NCBI GenBank assembly: GCA_029948255.1
Contig: JALIZF010001400.1
Span: 124,001 to 188,000 of the forward strand
Direction of reading: 5' to 3'
Source: Telmatactis stephensoni
Lineage: Eukaryota > Cnidaria > Anthozoa > Actiniaria > Isophelliidae
Length of the DNA: 64,000 bases
In this document: piece after piece, positions 24,921 through 37,100 of the stretch
Layout: the number at the start of each line of letters is the position of its first letter
How positions within the stretch are numbered: position 1 is the stretch's first letter
Made by a program: the position numbers and the translations under genes
The notes under the pieces: generated by a model
The model's input: only the letters and a program-made list of their open reading frames with translations
Told to the model about the DNA's origin: nothing
Databases searched by the model: none

Positions 24921-27061
24921 TGTCTAAAATAACCCCGTAGGTAGAATGCTTAGATAGTAGATACATATATATAAATGTCAATAAAAATGTATATTATTAT
25001 TTTGCTAAACACAGCATATATTTTGTAACACACAAATACAGTCTCCTTCAATAAATCTTTATTTTCTATTTTTGTGGTACAATTTTCTCTATAATTACAT
25101 ATCCTACATCCAAAGCCTAAACCCATGACAAAGGACCAGTTTAGCTCTGGTAATAATATAAATTCAATACACCTTCTCAACATTGCATTCCTTTGAGAAT
25201 TGGTCTTTTATAAAGTGTTAACATTCACTTGAGAATTGGTCTTTTATAAATGTTAGAATTGATCACTTGGTCTGAAATGGCCAATAAGTATACATCAGCT
25301 GAAAGGACCTTTTTCATGGGTGTGTGCTTGCACTCTAGTTGAGCTATTTTACACCAACATACTTCTTTTTTATCTGGACTCGAAAGTCAGTTATTGGGAT
25401 TTACATGTATTGGGTTTTCCTAATTGGTCAAGAGTAGTAAAATTAACTTTGATTACAGTTCAGTAAAAAGAGAAATATGTTGATGCTTATTTCTTTGGAG
25501 AAATGTTTGTGTTCTTGAGACTTTGTATGACTGTACACATCTTATTGCATAGATTGTACTACAAGTTCTATGCTATTTTTAGCATGTCCCTTCACCCAAA
25601 GGGGTAGGCAATGACCTCACAGCCCTCTCTCAGTGCCCTATCTTATGGCTATTCAATGCTCCCTGGGCTTTAAGACTACAGCCTGATTTTTAGACATTGG
25701 GGGTCGTCTACTTTCCTCCTTAGCAGATCACTCCAACATCTGAAAATCAGGTTATAAAGTAATGCTAGTTTCATACCATCATGAAATCACAGAGAATGTA
25801 TAGACAAAAGACATGGTGGTGGTGGTGGTGGTCTTGACAAGTGAAATCAAGATCAAAGCCACTAACAGTGTCTGCCATGTCTTGTTCAATTCACTCTCCT
25901 GGGAAGTGGTTGCAAACCAAGAATGCAGTGTTTTAGTCACACAAAATCCCAAATATTGTTGCAGCTTCATGATCAGATGAAACAAAATAAACTAGACCCT
26001 GTTGGCAGGGTAACTGGGCTACCTGTGGCTATTGGCATTGGTTGATACAGATATCAATGTGCATTTAATTATAGGCTGTTCAGCAGAAGTATTAAGTGAA
26101 CTGTGGAATTTTGTTCCATGTTCCACAAATGAGCTTAAAGTCTCTGAATTCCAATACCAGATGGATTTTATCAGAGAAATAAAGAGAATACAAAGATATG
26201 GCACAGCAGCATTCTAATTAAGGGCACAGGTTCCTTGAGGGTGAAGCATATATAGCAATTGCATTTCTAGCATGTGAATCAACTGAATAGTTTTTACCAT
26301 CTGAAGTACAGTACATGGCCACAGTACTACAACCAATTGTTATTATGAATGAGATATAATTTTGTGTGATTAAAGACTGCATTGTATTCACCAATTTGTA
26401 AAGTAATCAAAAGTTTCTAGTGTACAATTTATTGTCATGAATATACCACTGTATAGCTTGGACTGTAGTCAAGTTTATAGGTAGTATTGCATATGGAAAA
26501 TATTTCAGGTACTTTTTGACGGGACAGTCTAGATGAACTACCATACACTGTTCATTACCAATGTTCATTATTTGAACTACCATTATTTTTTTTGTGAGCA
26601 AATATTAGTGATCAGTAAGGGACATAGCTTCACATTGCGGGGCCTGCATTCAACCCAAACAATAGCACATTGTCTCGACTATAAGGTGCTTGGATAGTCT
26701 TATAATGGGATCAATAGGACCAGGATTTGTTTCTGTATATCACTTGACAGAATAAAATTGGAATGATTCACTGTGTGATTCAAATTCAGTTTTTTACTAG
26801 TAACAGATGTAGTTTTCCTTATATGTATGGGAATCATGTACTATAATCTTTATTTATGATGCGAGTAATTTTCTTGACTGGTATTCTTTCTCAATCACGC
26901 ACATGAAAATATCACTGTTCAAAACAAAACTTTGAAAAAAAAAACACAAAAGCTTTATTTCCATGTATATTTCTTAAATATATTTACATATATACATACA
27001 CGCATACATACATACACAAATACTTTATTCGTCCTCAAAAAGGCTTTTCAGAATAAAGGTT

Positions 27062-27130
27062 ATAAAATACATAAATAAATAGAAATAAATAAATAAATAG
27101 ATAAATAAATATATCATATATATATTAAGA
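27062..27130. repeat. AAAT-rich simple repeat, likely LINE tail
   Basis: AAATAAATAAAT-type runs lie immediately 3' (minus-strand sense) of the LINE fragment at 27247-27530, which fits the microsatellite tail of CR1/L2-like elements. Confidence 0.6.
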
Positions 27131-27246
27131 TAAAATTGACTGATAGAACTATATTGTTAAGTAGGAGACTTATTCTATTTAAATCAACTTCTTAAATCAA
27201 AGTTGCTTAATTCATCTTCGGAGTTAGCTAAAATACTTTGGTTAAA

Positions 27247-27530
27247 TCAAAATATCATTGATAATAACTTATAATTAGAGGATAATGAAAGTTTGAAGTC
27301 CTTTAATGTCGGCATCAATTTCAGAGCAGGATCTAATGAGTTCCAAAGTTTAACTGTTCTGTAATAGAAGGATCTTTGTCCTGTGGCAGTTCTACATAAG
27401 GGTATCTGTAACATCTGTGAATTTCTTGTTGTACGTTTGGCAATGCTTGATCTTTGGATAAATCTGGAGCATAAGGAGTCTGGTGCTAGCCCAGTCATAT
27501 TATTGACAATAAAAGTACTACATCTAATGA
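27247..27530 (-). pseudogene. CR1/L2-like reverse transcriptase C-terminal fragment
   Basis: The minus-strand frame contains RTTRNSQMLQIPLCRT, GQRSFYYRTVKLWNSL and LKDFKLSL, the classic end of non-LTR retrotransposon ORF2 (TR.s..l.iP..RT..gqrSF.YR..kLWN.LP...FK..l). The 5' part is missing, as expected for a truncated insertion. Confidence 0.8.
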
Positions 27531-28165
27531 TACTGTGTGTGGTTCCCGATAGATTCTAGAATGCTTTGGTTAGGTTTTGAGAAGACCGATTTGAAGTTTG
27601 ATTTCCTTCGCCCCGCCGGGTCTCATATTTCAAGTACGATCGATGAAGCTTTAAAATCTTCTATGAATCAGCAAAATATTCAACATCAAATCTCCTCTAG
27701 ATTTGTAAACGCTAATTCTATCTAAAATATGGAAAGAACAACAATAATACCGGAGAAAAAGGCTAAAAACTTACTTCGAAATCTCATCTGTAATGGCGGC
27801 CATTTTGTATCTAGTCACTCCTTGAACCTCGCGCGCGCAAAGCATTACGGGGAGGTGTATTGCGCAATTTTGGCATTTTGTCTGCACGCGAATCAGGAAA
27901 AGAAAAAAAAGAAACAAAGCTAATTTAAGACTGGGCGACCACAGGTAGCCCAGTAATTATTTGGATTTAATAGTGGTTTGCAACTTTTACTATCATTATA
28001 GTAGGATATACACTATATGTTGATACACTAAGTGTTTCATACACGAAGTACTTACCTTAGTTGTAGCCGCACGGTACCGCGGGCTCAAATACTGCCAAGT
28101 ATGTAAACATGTATGAATGACTCAGCTTGATGTGAAAAAAACCCTTCAATTTGTCCGTCATTATC

Positions 28166-31100
28166 ATGGGTTTTCAATCATACAACCTTGTGATCTGGAT
28201 TCTTTTGATGTCCATTAATGTACTAAGGTATGAAATGTTGACATATCGTATTATTTTGCTCATAATTTTCCTTGAAGTCGCTTCACACGGATCGCTTCCA
28301 GTTCTTGTAATTTTTTATTAGTTCTACACATTTTATTCCTTGTTGAGCAGTCTCTCCTTAAGGCTGCAGACACAGAGTAGCTAAGTTGTCATACTACGAT
28401 TGCTTCAACAGTATTTTGTCAGACGTTCTTTTAGAGCCGGTGGAGACGCTTCTTCCTTGTAGCCAGCAGCTCACTCACAGGGAATTCTGGGAACCCAGTC
28501 TAGAAAATAGAAATCGTGAAAAGTTTTGAATTTTGTCAATTTATTAATTGTTTTTGGCTGATGTCCCAGATGAAAATGGATAAGTCTGAATATATACGAC
28601 TGACAGAGTGGGTGATGTACTTGTTACATTGTACATGTCAAAATTTTGATTTCAGGTCTATTTTTTAATCTGTCCTGCCGTAGGTTAAGTTGATTCCATT
28701 GTTTTGCATTGTGCACGCTAACTGCGCACAATTCTGTAGTTTGTGCAAGCATGCACACATTCGATTTTCAAGATGACAGCTTTTTGGACAAATTAGGGTT
28801 GAAAACAGCATTTTTGAAAGTATATATCAGTAACTAAAATCAACAATGACCTAAAATGAATCTATATACAACATAGAAGCAAAGGCCTTTTTCGTAGAAA
28901 CTTGTCCCAGTCTCCACATGGAAAAACACTAAATGTATGTACTAAAGTGGAGTGTTTTGCACAATATCTCAAAAAAGAGAACGGTGACCCCGCTTTTTTA
29001 TTCTATAAACTCTGGCTCACTATTGTTTCCTAGTATATATCAAAGTATTAAAAAAGTTTGGATTGGGAACATGAAAATGTTTAAGTGAAACTGCTGGAGG
29101 TGTCAATTTTTTGACCTGGCAATGATTTGGGCATGAGTTGTTTTTCACTAGTACTCCATTTTCTCAAAAACACATCAGTCAAACAATTCAACACTTGGAA
29201 AGAGCCTGAACACAGGTTACAGAAATACTTTAATATCGACATTATTATATATTATCAATTGTTCAATGTTAAAGTTGTGGACAATATAAATTGCTTCATT
29301 TGATCTGTGCTAAGGGACTAGTCATTATTTACAGGGAAGGGGGGGGGGGCTGGTGGAAATATGGGGGGGCATCATTTTTCATGCACACACTTCATTATTG
29401 TTATAAGAGAATGTATGTGGAAAGGGGGGTGGGGCCATCAAAAATTGTGCATCACATTTCTCATTTCCACCAGCCCCCCCCCCCCCCCCCTTGTAAATAA
29501 TGACCGGTCCCTAAGTTAGAGAATCAACATGAAATCATAAATTTGCATACCAACTGCTGTAGCACAAAAGCAAGACGGTGACTCCCTCTTTTTTCTGCAT
29601 TTTTGAAAGTCCAAACTTTAATGTACCCTTGTGCCAATTTTCAAAAAATTATTGGATTTCCTTCTTTTTCAATGGAATCACGTACATGTACCTTAAATTG
29701 GATTATTTTGTATTTTTAATTTTCTGCCAGTGAAAAACCAATGACAGAATAATTAGCCATGGGTTCCTAAGGATATATTATAAAGGGTATTTGTAAACAT
29801 GTACATGTACCTTGTTATATATGCATCATTTTACTGTTATTTTGTTTATTAGCACACAGAAAAACTACTTCACTGATAGCCACATGGAAGATCTTGAGGA
29901 AGCCATATCTGATAAAAATGACAAAGCGGACTTTAAGCTATCAAAAGAAGTGAGTACAAATACAAAATATCTTGTAAATATAAAAAGAAAGCAATGACAA
30001 GACCAGTCAATCAGTCAACTGCAGGTTGGTCAGACTAATCAATAATAATTATTACCAGCAGGTTGGCTTGGATTCAGGTTTTTTGCATGGGCCATAAACA
30101 TGCAAATCCAAAATAGATTGAAAGACTTGATGGGTCTGTTTGTGTTACAATAATATTTGATTCATTTACAAAAAAATGTTCATTGTTTTATGTTATAAAT
30201 AGGAATTAGCACTGTATGATACTGATGGAGATGGCAAGTTAAATCACAAAGAAATTGCAAAGTACATTCAAGATGTTTTGGTTAGTAAAAAGCATTTAAT
30301 ATACAAATGAATTTGAGCAGATTTTGCAATGAGTGTAAAATGGACCATGCTATACAATTGTAACCATATCAGTGCCGTGATATCTACAAAAACACTCAAA
30401 ATTCCTGCCGTAACTGTGCCTTGCTGTGACCATGCTGTTTTCAATCATGAAAACTGCTCCAAGACACATATCTTGTAGTGCAACACACATTACCATGGCC
30501 ATCTAATGAATTTTTTCCACAAGTTTGTCAAGCAGAGAATGAGAATTTGTTTGACCAATACACAATTAATTTGCATATGAACTCACTCAGTCATCATTAA
30601 TGACTTTATTCATATTTGCAACAAAAATATTTCTGATGTGTTGCCACAATGACTTTGGTTAAATAATAATTGAAAGTGTTTTTCTTGTCAGATTCTGGAA
30701 TTTTGCTTAGTGATAGCAATCTAATTTTCTTCACTCACTGATACTGGACTGCACTGCCTTGTTGAATAACTTGTAAAAAAATGAATTGGATGGCCACAGT
30801 ATGGCATGTTGCACAACAGTAAATAAGATGGGAACTGATCTCTGTATGAACATCAGTTTTTGTCCTATAACGTACAAACAAAATATGAATAGCTTTAGTT
30901 AGAACTCTTCTCCTTGCTATTATATGTCACATGTGTACATACATGTACATCTCACAGTACATTGTACTTTAGCAACTTTTTCAATTTTAATTTCAGGGAG
31001 TTAACCCTATACCAGAAACAAAACGCAAGAAAAAAGTACAGAAACAAAAAACAGTCTCTCGAAAGCCATCTTCAGGCATTGTAGAAAAGTTTGCTGTTAA

Positions 31101-31192
31101 AGAAATAAGTATAGCAGTGATAGTAGCTCTCTTTACCATTATTGCAAGCTGGTATTTCTGCAAAAACAAACATCATTCCAAGTCACCAAAAG
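28166..31192 (+). other. Exons 1-4: signal peptide, EF-hand and transmembrane anchor
   Basis: Exon 1 starts ATGGGTTTTCAATC, encodes a hydrophobic leader ([14 protein letters not shown]) and ends in phase 2, exactly what exon 2 requires. Exon 3 carries a textbook 12-residue EF-hand loop, [12 protein letters not shown], with Asp at 1, 3 and 5, Gly at 6, Leu at 8 and Glu at 12, flanked by helices. Exon 4 has a Lys-rich stretch and one hydrophobic helix, [20 protein letters not shown] cleaved leader would make this a type I protein with the EF-hand on the luminal side. The Lys-rich stretch on that side slightly weakens this topology; an uncleaved leader is the alternative. Confidence 0.75.
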
Positions 31193-34100
31193 GTACAAAT
31201 CAACAATAGATTGTATATGACAATGGTTCTTCTCTTATAAACTTGTAACAGATCAGTTTCTTGTTGTGTATTACTCAATGGCATAGTGGGTACCAGGGAT
31301 TTGGCTTGCATTCCATTCCATTAATAATTATCTGAAAAGATTAATATTGCTTGCTAAACCTCTGGATGGCTATGCAGGGTATTGCTTTTCTCAATGGGCT
31401 TTGAACCCATTTGATTAATGCAGCCTAAAGGTATGGAAGTACGGGCAAAAAAGTTGTGCAACATTTCACACATTGTTGCATTGGAAGTTGCAGAGCAGAT
31501 GTTGCTCATATTACCACCTTTTCTACTTTGTGCAATAAAAGAAATTTGTTGTGTGCAAGGTGTAATACGAGCAACAATTGCTTTGCAACACAACGATGTT
31601 GTGAGAAATGTTGCATGATTTTGTTGCCCATATGAAGTTTAACTCTATTTTGGTCTTGTGCTCCAGTCTACAGGGTGTAGGTCAATGGACAATGACAACA
31701 ATAGTGTAATGTTCAGTTCTATTTCATACCAAACTGATTTTTCCATTTACAAAATGTACATTGATAATGATAAAATTTCAGCAGTCAGGGATTTGTGCGC
31801 CCGAGATAGTGATCCCCGTGACGGCTTGGTGCATGAACTAAGCATTGTTTGGCTAGACCAATCAGCAATCTGCACCTTGATTTTCAAAGGGCATAAATTA
31901 AAATTCCATTGTAACCACCTGAAATGTTTTTTTCGTGAAATTGAATGATTTCTTTCAGTCTAAAGTACGTTTTCACATGGTGATATGAACAAAGGTGATA
32001 AGTCAAACCAGGAATTCAAATTATGCTTGTTTGAAATGGCTAGATTAAAGAAATTCATTTCAACAGTCAAGAATTTGATACTCCCAATTGATCAATAATC
32101 AAAATGGCAATAACTGAGTTGCTATCACTGTTTCCACCAAACAACTGTTTTATGAAGTCTCATAAATAACTTGATTTTCTCTCTTTCATCCTTTTTAACG
32201 GGCAATGAAGGTCAAAAACGTTTGTAAATTCATCAAATTTATAGATTTACACGTCAGGCAACTACACATACATTGTACTTTGACCTCTTGCCCTTGATTT
32301 GACAGATAATGCATTACGTCACAGACAAGACTTTCAGCTCATGCGCCCAGCCATTACAGGGATGAGTATCGTGCACGAATCCCTAACAGTTGAAATCTGA
32401 GCCTAGGTACCATCTGGGGCCTGACCTAACTCAATATTAACCCTTTCGCTCCTACAGCGCCCGAAACCGGCCGTAAAAATTCTACTCGTCTAAAAAATTA
32501 CTTCTTCCTAAAAAAGGACAACTCAAACTCAACTTTGGTACGAAAGTAAACTCTAGTAAATGAGTCAAGTTTTGAAAATCAAACATTGTGAAACAACTGC
32601 CGATTTCTGCAGAAATTCGTCATTTCAAGGCAAGGAAAGGAAAAAATCACCATTTTGGGCTCAATTTTCATCCTTGAAAATCACACATTTTGGACCTCAA
32701 TTTTTCTCAACAAATTATCCTTTCCTGCACACGAAACAGCATTAACAACCAAATTCAGTCCTAGTCTTTTGTTCTCATGGGCTTTTTGGCCTTCTTTTCC
32801 TTTCACGGACACAGCTGCGGCTGATTCATTGTGGCCATTTTGCAAGCACATGTTTTGGGACTTTTACGACCTAAATGCATTCTGGGTAATTCAGCTCCTA
32901 CGCGACAGCCACAGCCCTTCCCTCCATCTTTTACAGTTTTTAGTCAAGTCTCGAGCCCCCTCGGAATTCTGCCCAAATTTCGCGCTTGCTGTGTTCCTCA
33001 ATCGTCACAACTCCCAAAAAATGCCATGGCAGGTCCGAGAAATTCCCCTTGGACGAGCTTCAAAGCACACTTTCGTCTTGGCGCCACTCAAAATTCACCC
33101 AGTCAAAGCTACGAGTCAAAATGCCTACGAAGTGTTACACCTTGACGAATTCTTACGGCAAGTAAGCTCTCTGCTACTTCCAGGCTTAATGATGCCCAGC
33201 CAGTAGGAACCAAAGGCGAAAAAAGGCTCGAAAATTCACAGAAATCCAAGTTTTCTGGACTTTCAAACACCGACATCACTCGACCAAAAACGCTACCGCT
33301 TCAAACTGGTTTCAACCGGTTAACTTGAGCCCTCAATAGTACAAAACAGCAGAAGTTTCTATGGTTACTCCAGTAAGCAGGCGAAAAAATACACAAATCG
33401 ATTATGACCTCAAAATCGCGTAAAAACCTCAAAAATCCCCAGTAGCGAAAGGGTTAAGCATTTTATCATATGACCTGGTTTTTCTGTTTTAAAAGGGCTT
33501 TAAAAAATGAAATACAATTAGTATAGGTAATCATACGGTTTCGAGTTCAATTTGGAATTAATTTGCACGAGTGTGTTTTTCAAAGAGTATCAAAATTGCA
33601 CGAGCCCGTAGGGCGAGTGCAATTTGAGCTCTTTGAAAAATACACGAGTGCGAATTAATTCCAAATTGAACGAGAAATCGTATGATTACCTTTTAATAAT
33701 ATACATGAAAAAATTCGAGAAAATAATCTCGAGAAGAAAACTTTCAGCGCGCGCTCGTTGAGATGTGATGGCGTCAGTGGCGCGCGCAAGTCATCAAAAA
33801 TTGTTTAACTGACAACCAGATCCTCATAGTTTTTGCCATTTTTTTCAAACAAACATATACTTTAATGAATGAAAACCTCCATATTTGCATTGTTGGTTAT
33901 GTTTCACAATAGCAGTATAAGGAAAAATTGATCTTAATGCGACTTTGAAATTATAAATTCAAATGTAATTTGCACTGTATTACAGCTCTTCTGCACTGTG
34001 TTACACTTGAACTGCACTGTTCTCGACCAATCAGAATCGAGTAATTTTTTCATGTATATTATTAATAGAAATATAGTGTGTGGATACTAGCAGGCAGAGC

Positions 34101-37100
34101 CATAAGGGTTTTTATAGATTACTTGAGCAAAGCCATCTGGTCCTGATTGTCACTTTTGTTTGCCATGCCAAACTCCACACTCAAACTTCAAACCTTCAGC
34201 AACACTTACTGTGTCTTATAATATCTTTAAAATCTGACCAAAGGAAAACGATTTTAATTAAACCATTTATTTGTTACTCAGGTTGGTGAGCCCCCCCAAA
34301 AAACTAAGTCTTGTTTCCAGACACCTTAATACTGTCATTGTGATTTTTCTCATTTAGGGGTGCCTATTGAAGATCTTCGTATTGCTAGACTCCGTAAACT
34401 TGGTGGCACTGAAGAAAAATCAGTATTAGGGTTACAAAGAAATTTTGCAGAGGTTTCTCAGGAAATAATCAAACAAAGTCCCACAAAGAAAGTCACCAAT
34501 GATGGGCATTCATCATCAGATGATGATTTGGAAATGTTTCATGGGGGTTTAGATGCAAGAAAGACAAAGCAATACCAAAAAACAAAGACTGTTTCTGATG
34601 ACAATGTTTCCACCATTAATATGTCCTCTAGTGATTTGTTGTCTGTTAAAAAAGAAAACACACAGTTAACCTCTACAACAATATCCAGATCTTCTCCAAA
34701 AGTGATAAACCCCAACCAAAACAAAAGTACTCTCTCAGTTTCTAAAACCAAACCAAAGGAAGGTAAGTTTACTGACTGTATTTCTTCAATAAATTATTGA
34801 TTAAAGTCTGCTCTCATAAAACAAACCTTGCAATAAATTAGTCTTTTCTAGCTGTTTATAGACCAAAAATATATAGGTTAGTGCCCTCTACTCCCCTCCC
34901 ACCTCCTTCCCACTTCAGTTTTCCAGCTTGGTATATACAATATCTGAGATTTACATGTAAAGGGTTTAAAATAGGAGAGACTTGGTCTATAGCTACCATT
35001 TTAAATCAATGACCCCCCTGGGTTACCAAGAGATGCAATGGGCACAGTTACACAGTCTCTAAGAAACACATTTAATGTAAAAATAATGTTGTTCTTGACT
35101 TATTGTTTTTGCATCATAGGAACAGCTGACAAAAATCTTCGACCTACATGTACATTCAAAGTACAGGTACTGTAAAACTACATGTACTCAGACAAGTGAT
35201 GTTTTACACTGTATCATTCTGTTTTTAGTTGTTGTCTGTGTGGCATTTAAGGTGACTCAATAGAAATTCAGGAGGCATTCGGCCTTGACAAACATTTGGT
35301 CACAACTTTTTAGGATTGTGTTCAATTTCAATAGCTTTTTAGGAACTTTTACTCCAATTATCCAGCTACACATTGGCCTTAAGCGATTTCGTTGAAGAGA
35401 ACTATTTTTGGAGTAATTTCAACAAAACCTGACCCCACTGTTTAGAAATGACCCACTCTAAATCAAAATTTTGTTGGTATAAATGGATGAAACACAGGGA
35501 ATCAAACTACAATGAATCAAACTTCAAGCTGAGTGAGTTTCACAAAAATCGTTGGAATAGAAATGCGAGGACGATTGGCTGCCAAATGTGTATACCCTAA
35601 AAGTGTTCTGAAATTGTCATGAATCTTAAGGCACCCCTTGTACTCTGAGAATAACAACCATGAACCTCAAATGACAACGAAAAGGTAACTTAATGTCTGC
35701 CTAATAAAAGTGTAAAACTTGCCCACAGGACAAGCCGTTAAAAAATATATACAACATTTAGAATGTTTATAAAACACTGAAAATGGTTAAAACGCTTGGA
35801 TGCACTTTAATGCTAGAATTGGAAAAATTCTGTAGCGAAGCTGCTGTTTTAAAGCTAGAAACAATAAATTCAAGGTTTCATTAAACGACGGTCCTGAGTT
35901 TTGTTTTTGTACACAACATAGATCTGGAGAAATAAATTTTATAAAGTACGATATGCTGCACAAACGCTTGAAACCAGATTTCTTGCGCTTTTGTTTTGAA
36001 TGGCAATGAGCTACAATTCAAGAATGCAAACCTTTGTCAGGAGGGTGGACATTAGTTAGTCTTGGGAGATGAGGTGGCCGTGTTTATGAAAGCATCACTG
36101 AATTGGCTTTAGAAAATTAAATAAAGGATGATTGAATTTATGCCCACCTCATCTCCCAAGGCACTCCCCTGACAAAGGTGTAAAATGCGATACTAAAAAG
36201 TTGTGACCTAAAGTTTGTCAAGGCCGAATGCCTCCTGAATTTCAATTGAGTCACCTTAATATAGTAATAAAACATCATCAAATGCAATTCAGTAATAATA
36301 CACATGATTTTAAAATGGATCCTGAATAGTACTACTTCCTTATGCATTGTACATGTGACGTACACTGATTGAACAAGTTTTTATTTTTGCATTCAGAAAG
36401 AGCTGCCTTACAATCAAATTGTTGAAATGGTCTTATCACAAGTTTTAGATTGTACAATAGTAAGTACATTTAAATCTATAATTTTTTCTCAACAATATAA
36501 TTGTTTTTATACAAAATTAATGGATTGATATACCTCTAATTTTGTTAATTCCTGACCAGTACTTTTCCTATTTTGTATATTAAAGCCTATACACTCATAA
36601 TCTTTTGTTCTATAATTATAACTTTTCAGGAGCTTCAAGAGCCCTCCACACAACAAGTTGCATCTAAGGTATCATAATACTGTATGCTAGTCTGGGTGCG
36701 GCAAAATGAAGTCAATAAGTACGACTTAGATCTGTACTCAAGAAGCTTTATTATAGACCGTGTTTACAAATCCAGATTTAACTGATTCACAAGCATTTTG
36801 AACCTTTATTTGTACTTGTCTAGTACTCAGCTATTTCTAGAAGATGATTACATGTACATGGTTTATTGCAAAATTGTTTACATCATTAATCTTATGTGAG
36901 TTCTACACCCAGTTGTGATTGCAGACGTAAAATGGGGGCGTGATCTAGTCTGTTGACAGATATCTAACAGAAAGCTATTACATGACTCGTTACACTATCC
37001 CCCTCTTAAAGTGAGACATGTCCTCATGCCGTGACTATAACAATTCAATTAATGGATGGATTAAAATAATCAAAACAGATTAAAGTCTTGAGAATCATAG

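Larger units (their letters stand above)
23069..28165. other. Intergenic region between LYRM4 and the E4/E2 gene
   Basis: No gene could be confirmed. It holds a tRNA-like SINE head near 24596-24690, a G-rich block at 24755-24920, a 30-bp tandem duplication at 25193-25255 (GAGAATTGGTCTTTTATAAA), a LINE fragment at 27247-27530, and a widely spaced inverted pair at 26012 and 27939 (AACTGGGCTACCTGTGG). A plus-strand frame at 26074-26217 and a minus-strand mini-exon at 27802-27772 (MAAITDEIS then GTAAGT) look coding-like but have no partners. Confidence 0.5.

Noticed and set aside
32655..33206. A 183-codon plus-strand protein gene
   Set aside because: It lies inside the TTAA/CCCTTTCGCT element, has Phe/Ser-rich low-information composition and no transposase or other domain features.
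28166..34762. A separate short EF-hand membrane gene upstream of the E4/E2 gene
   Set aside because: Exon 4 ends in phase 1 without a stop and joins exon 5 in frame, and no poly(A) signal or promoter-like break was evident between them; transcripts would settle it.
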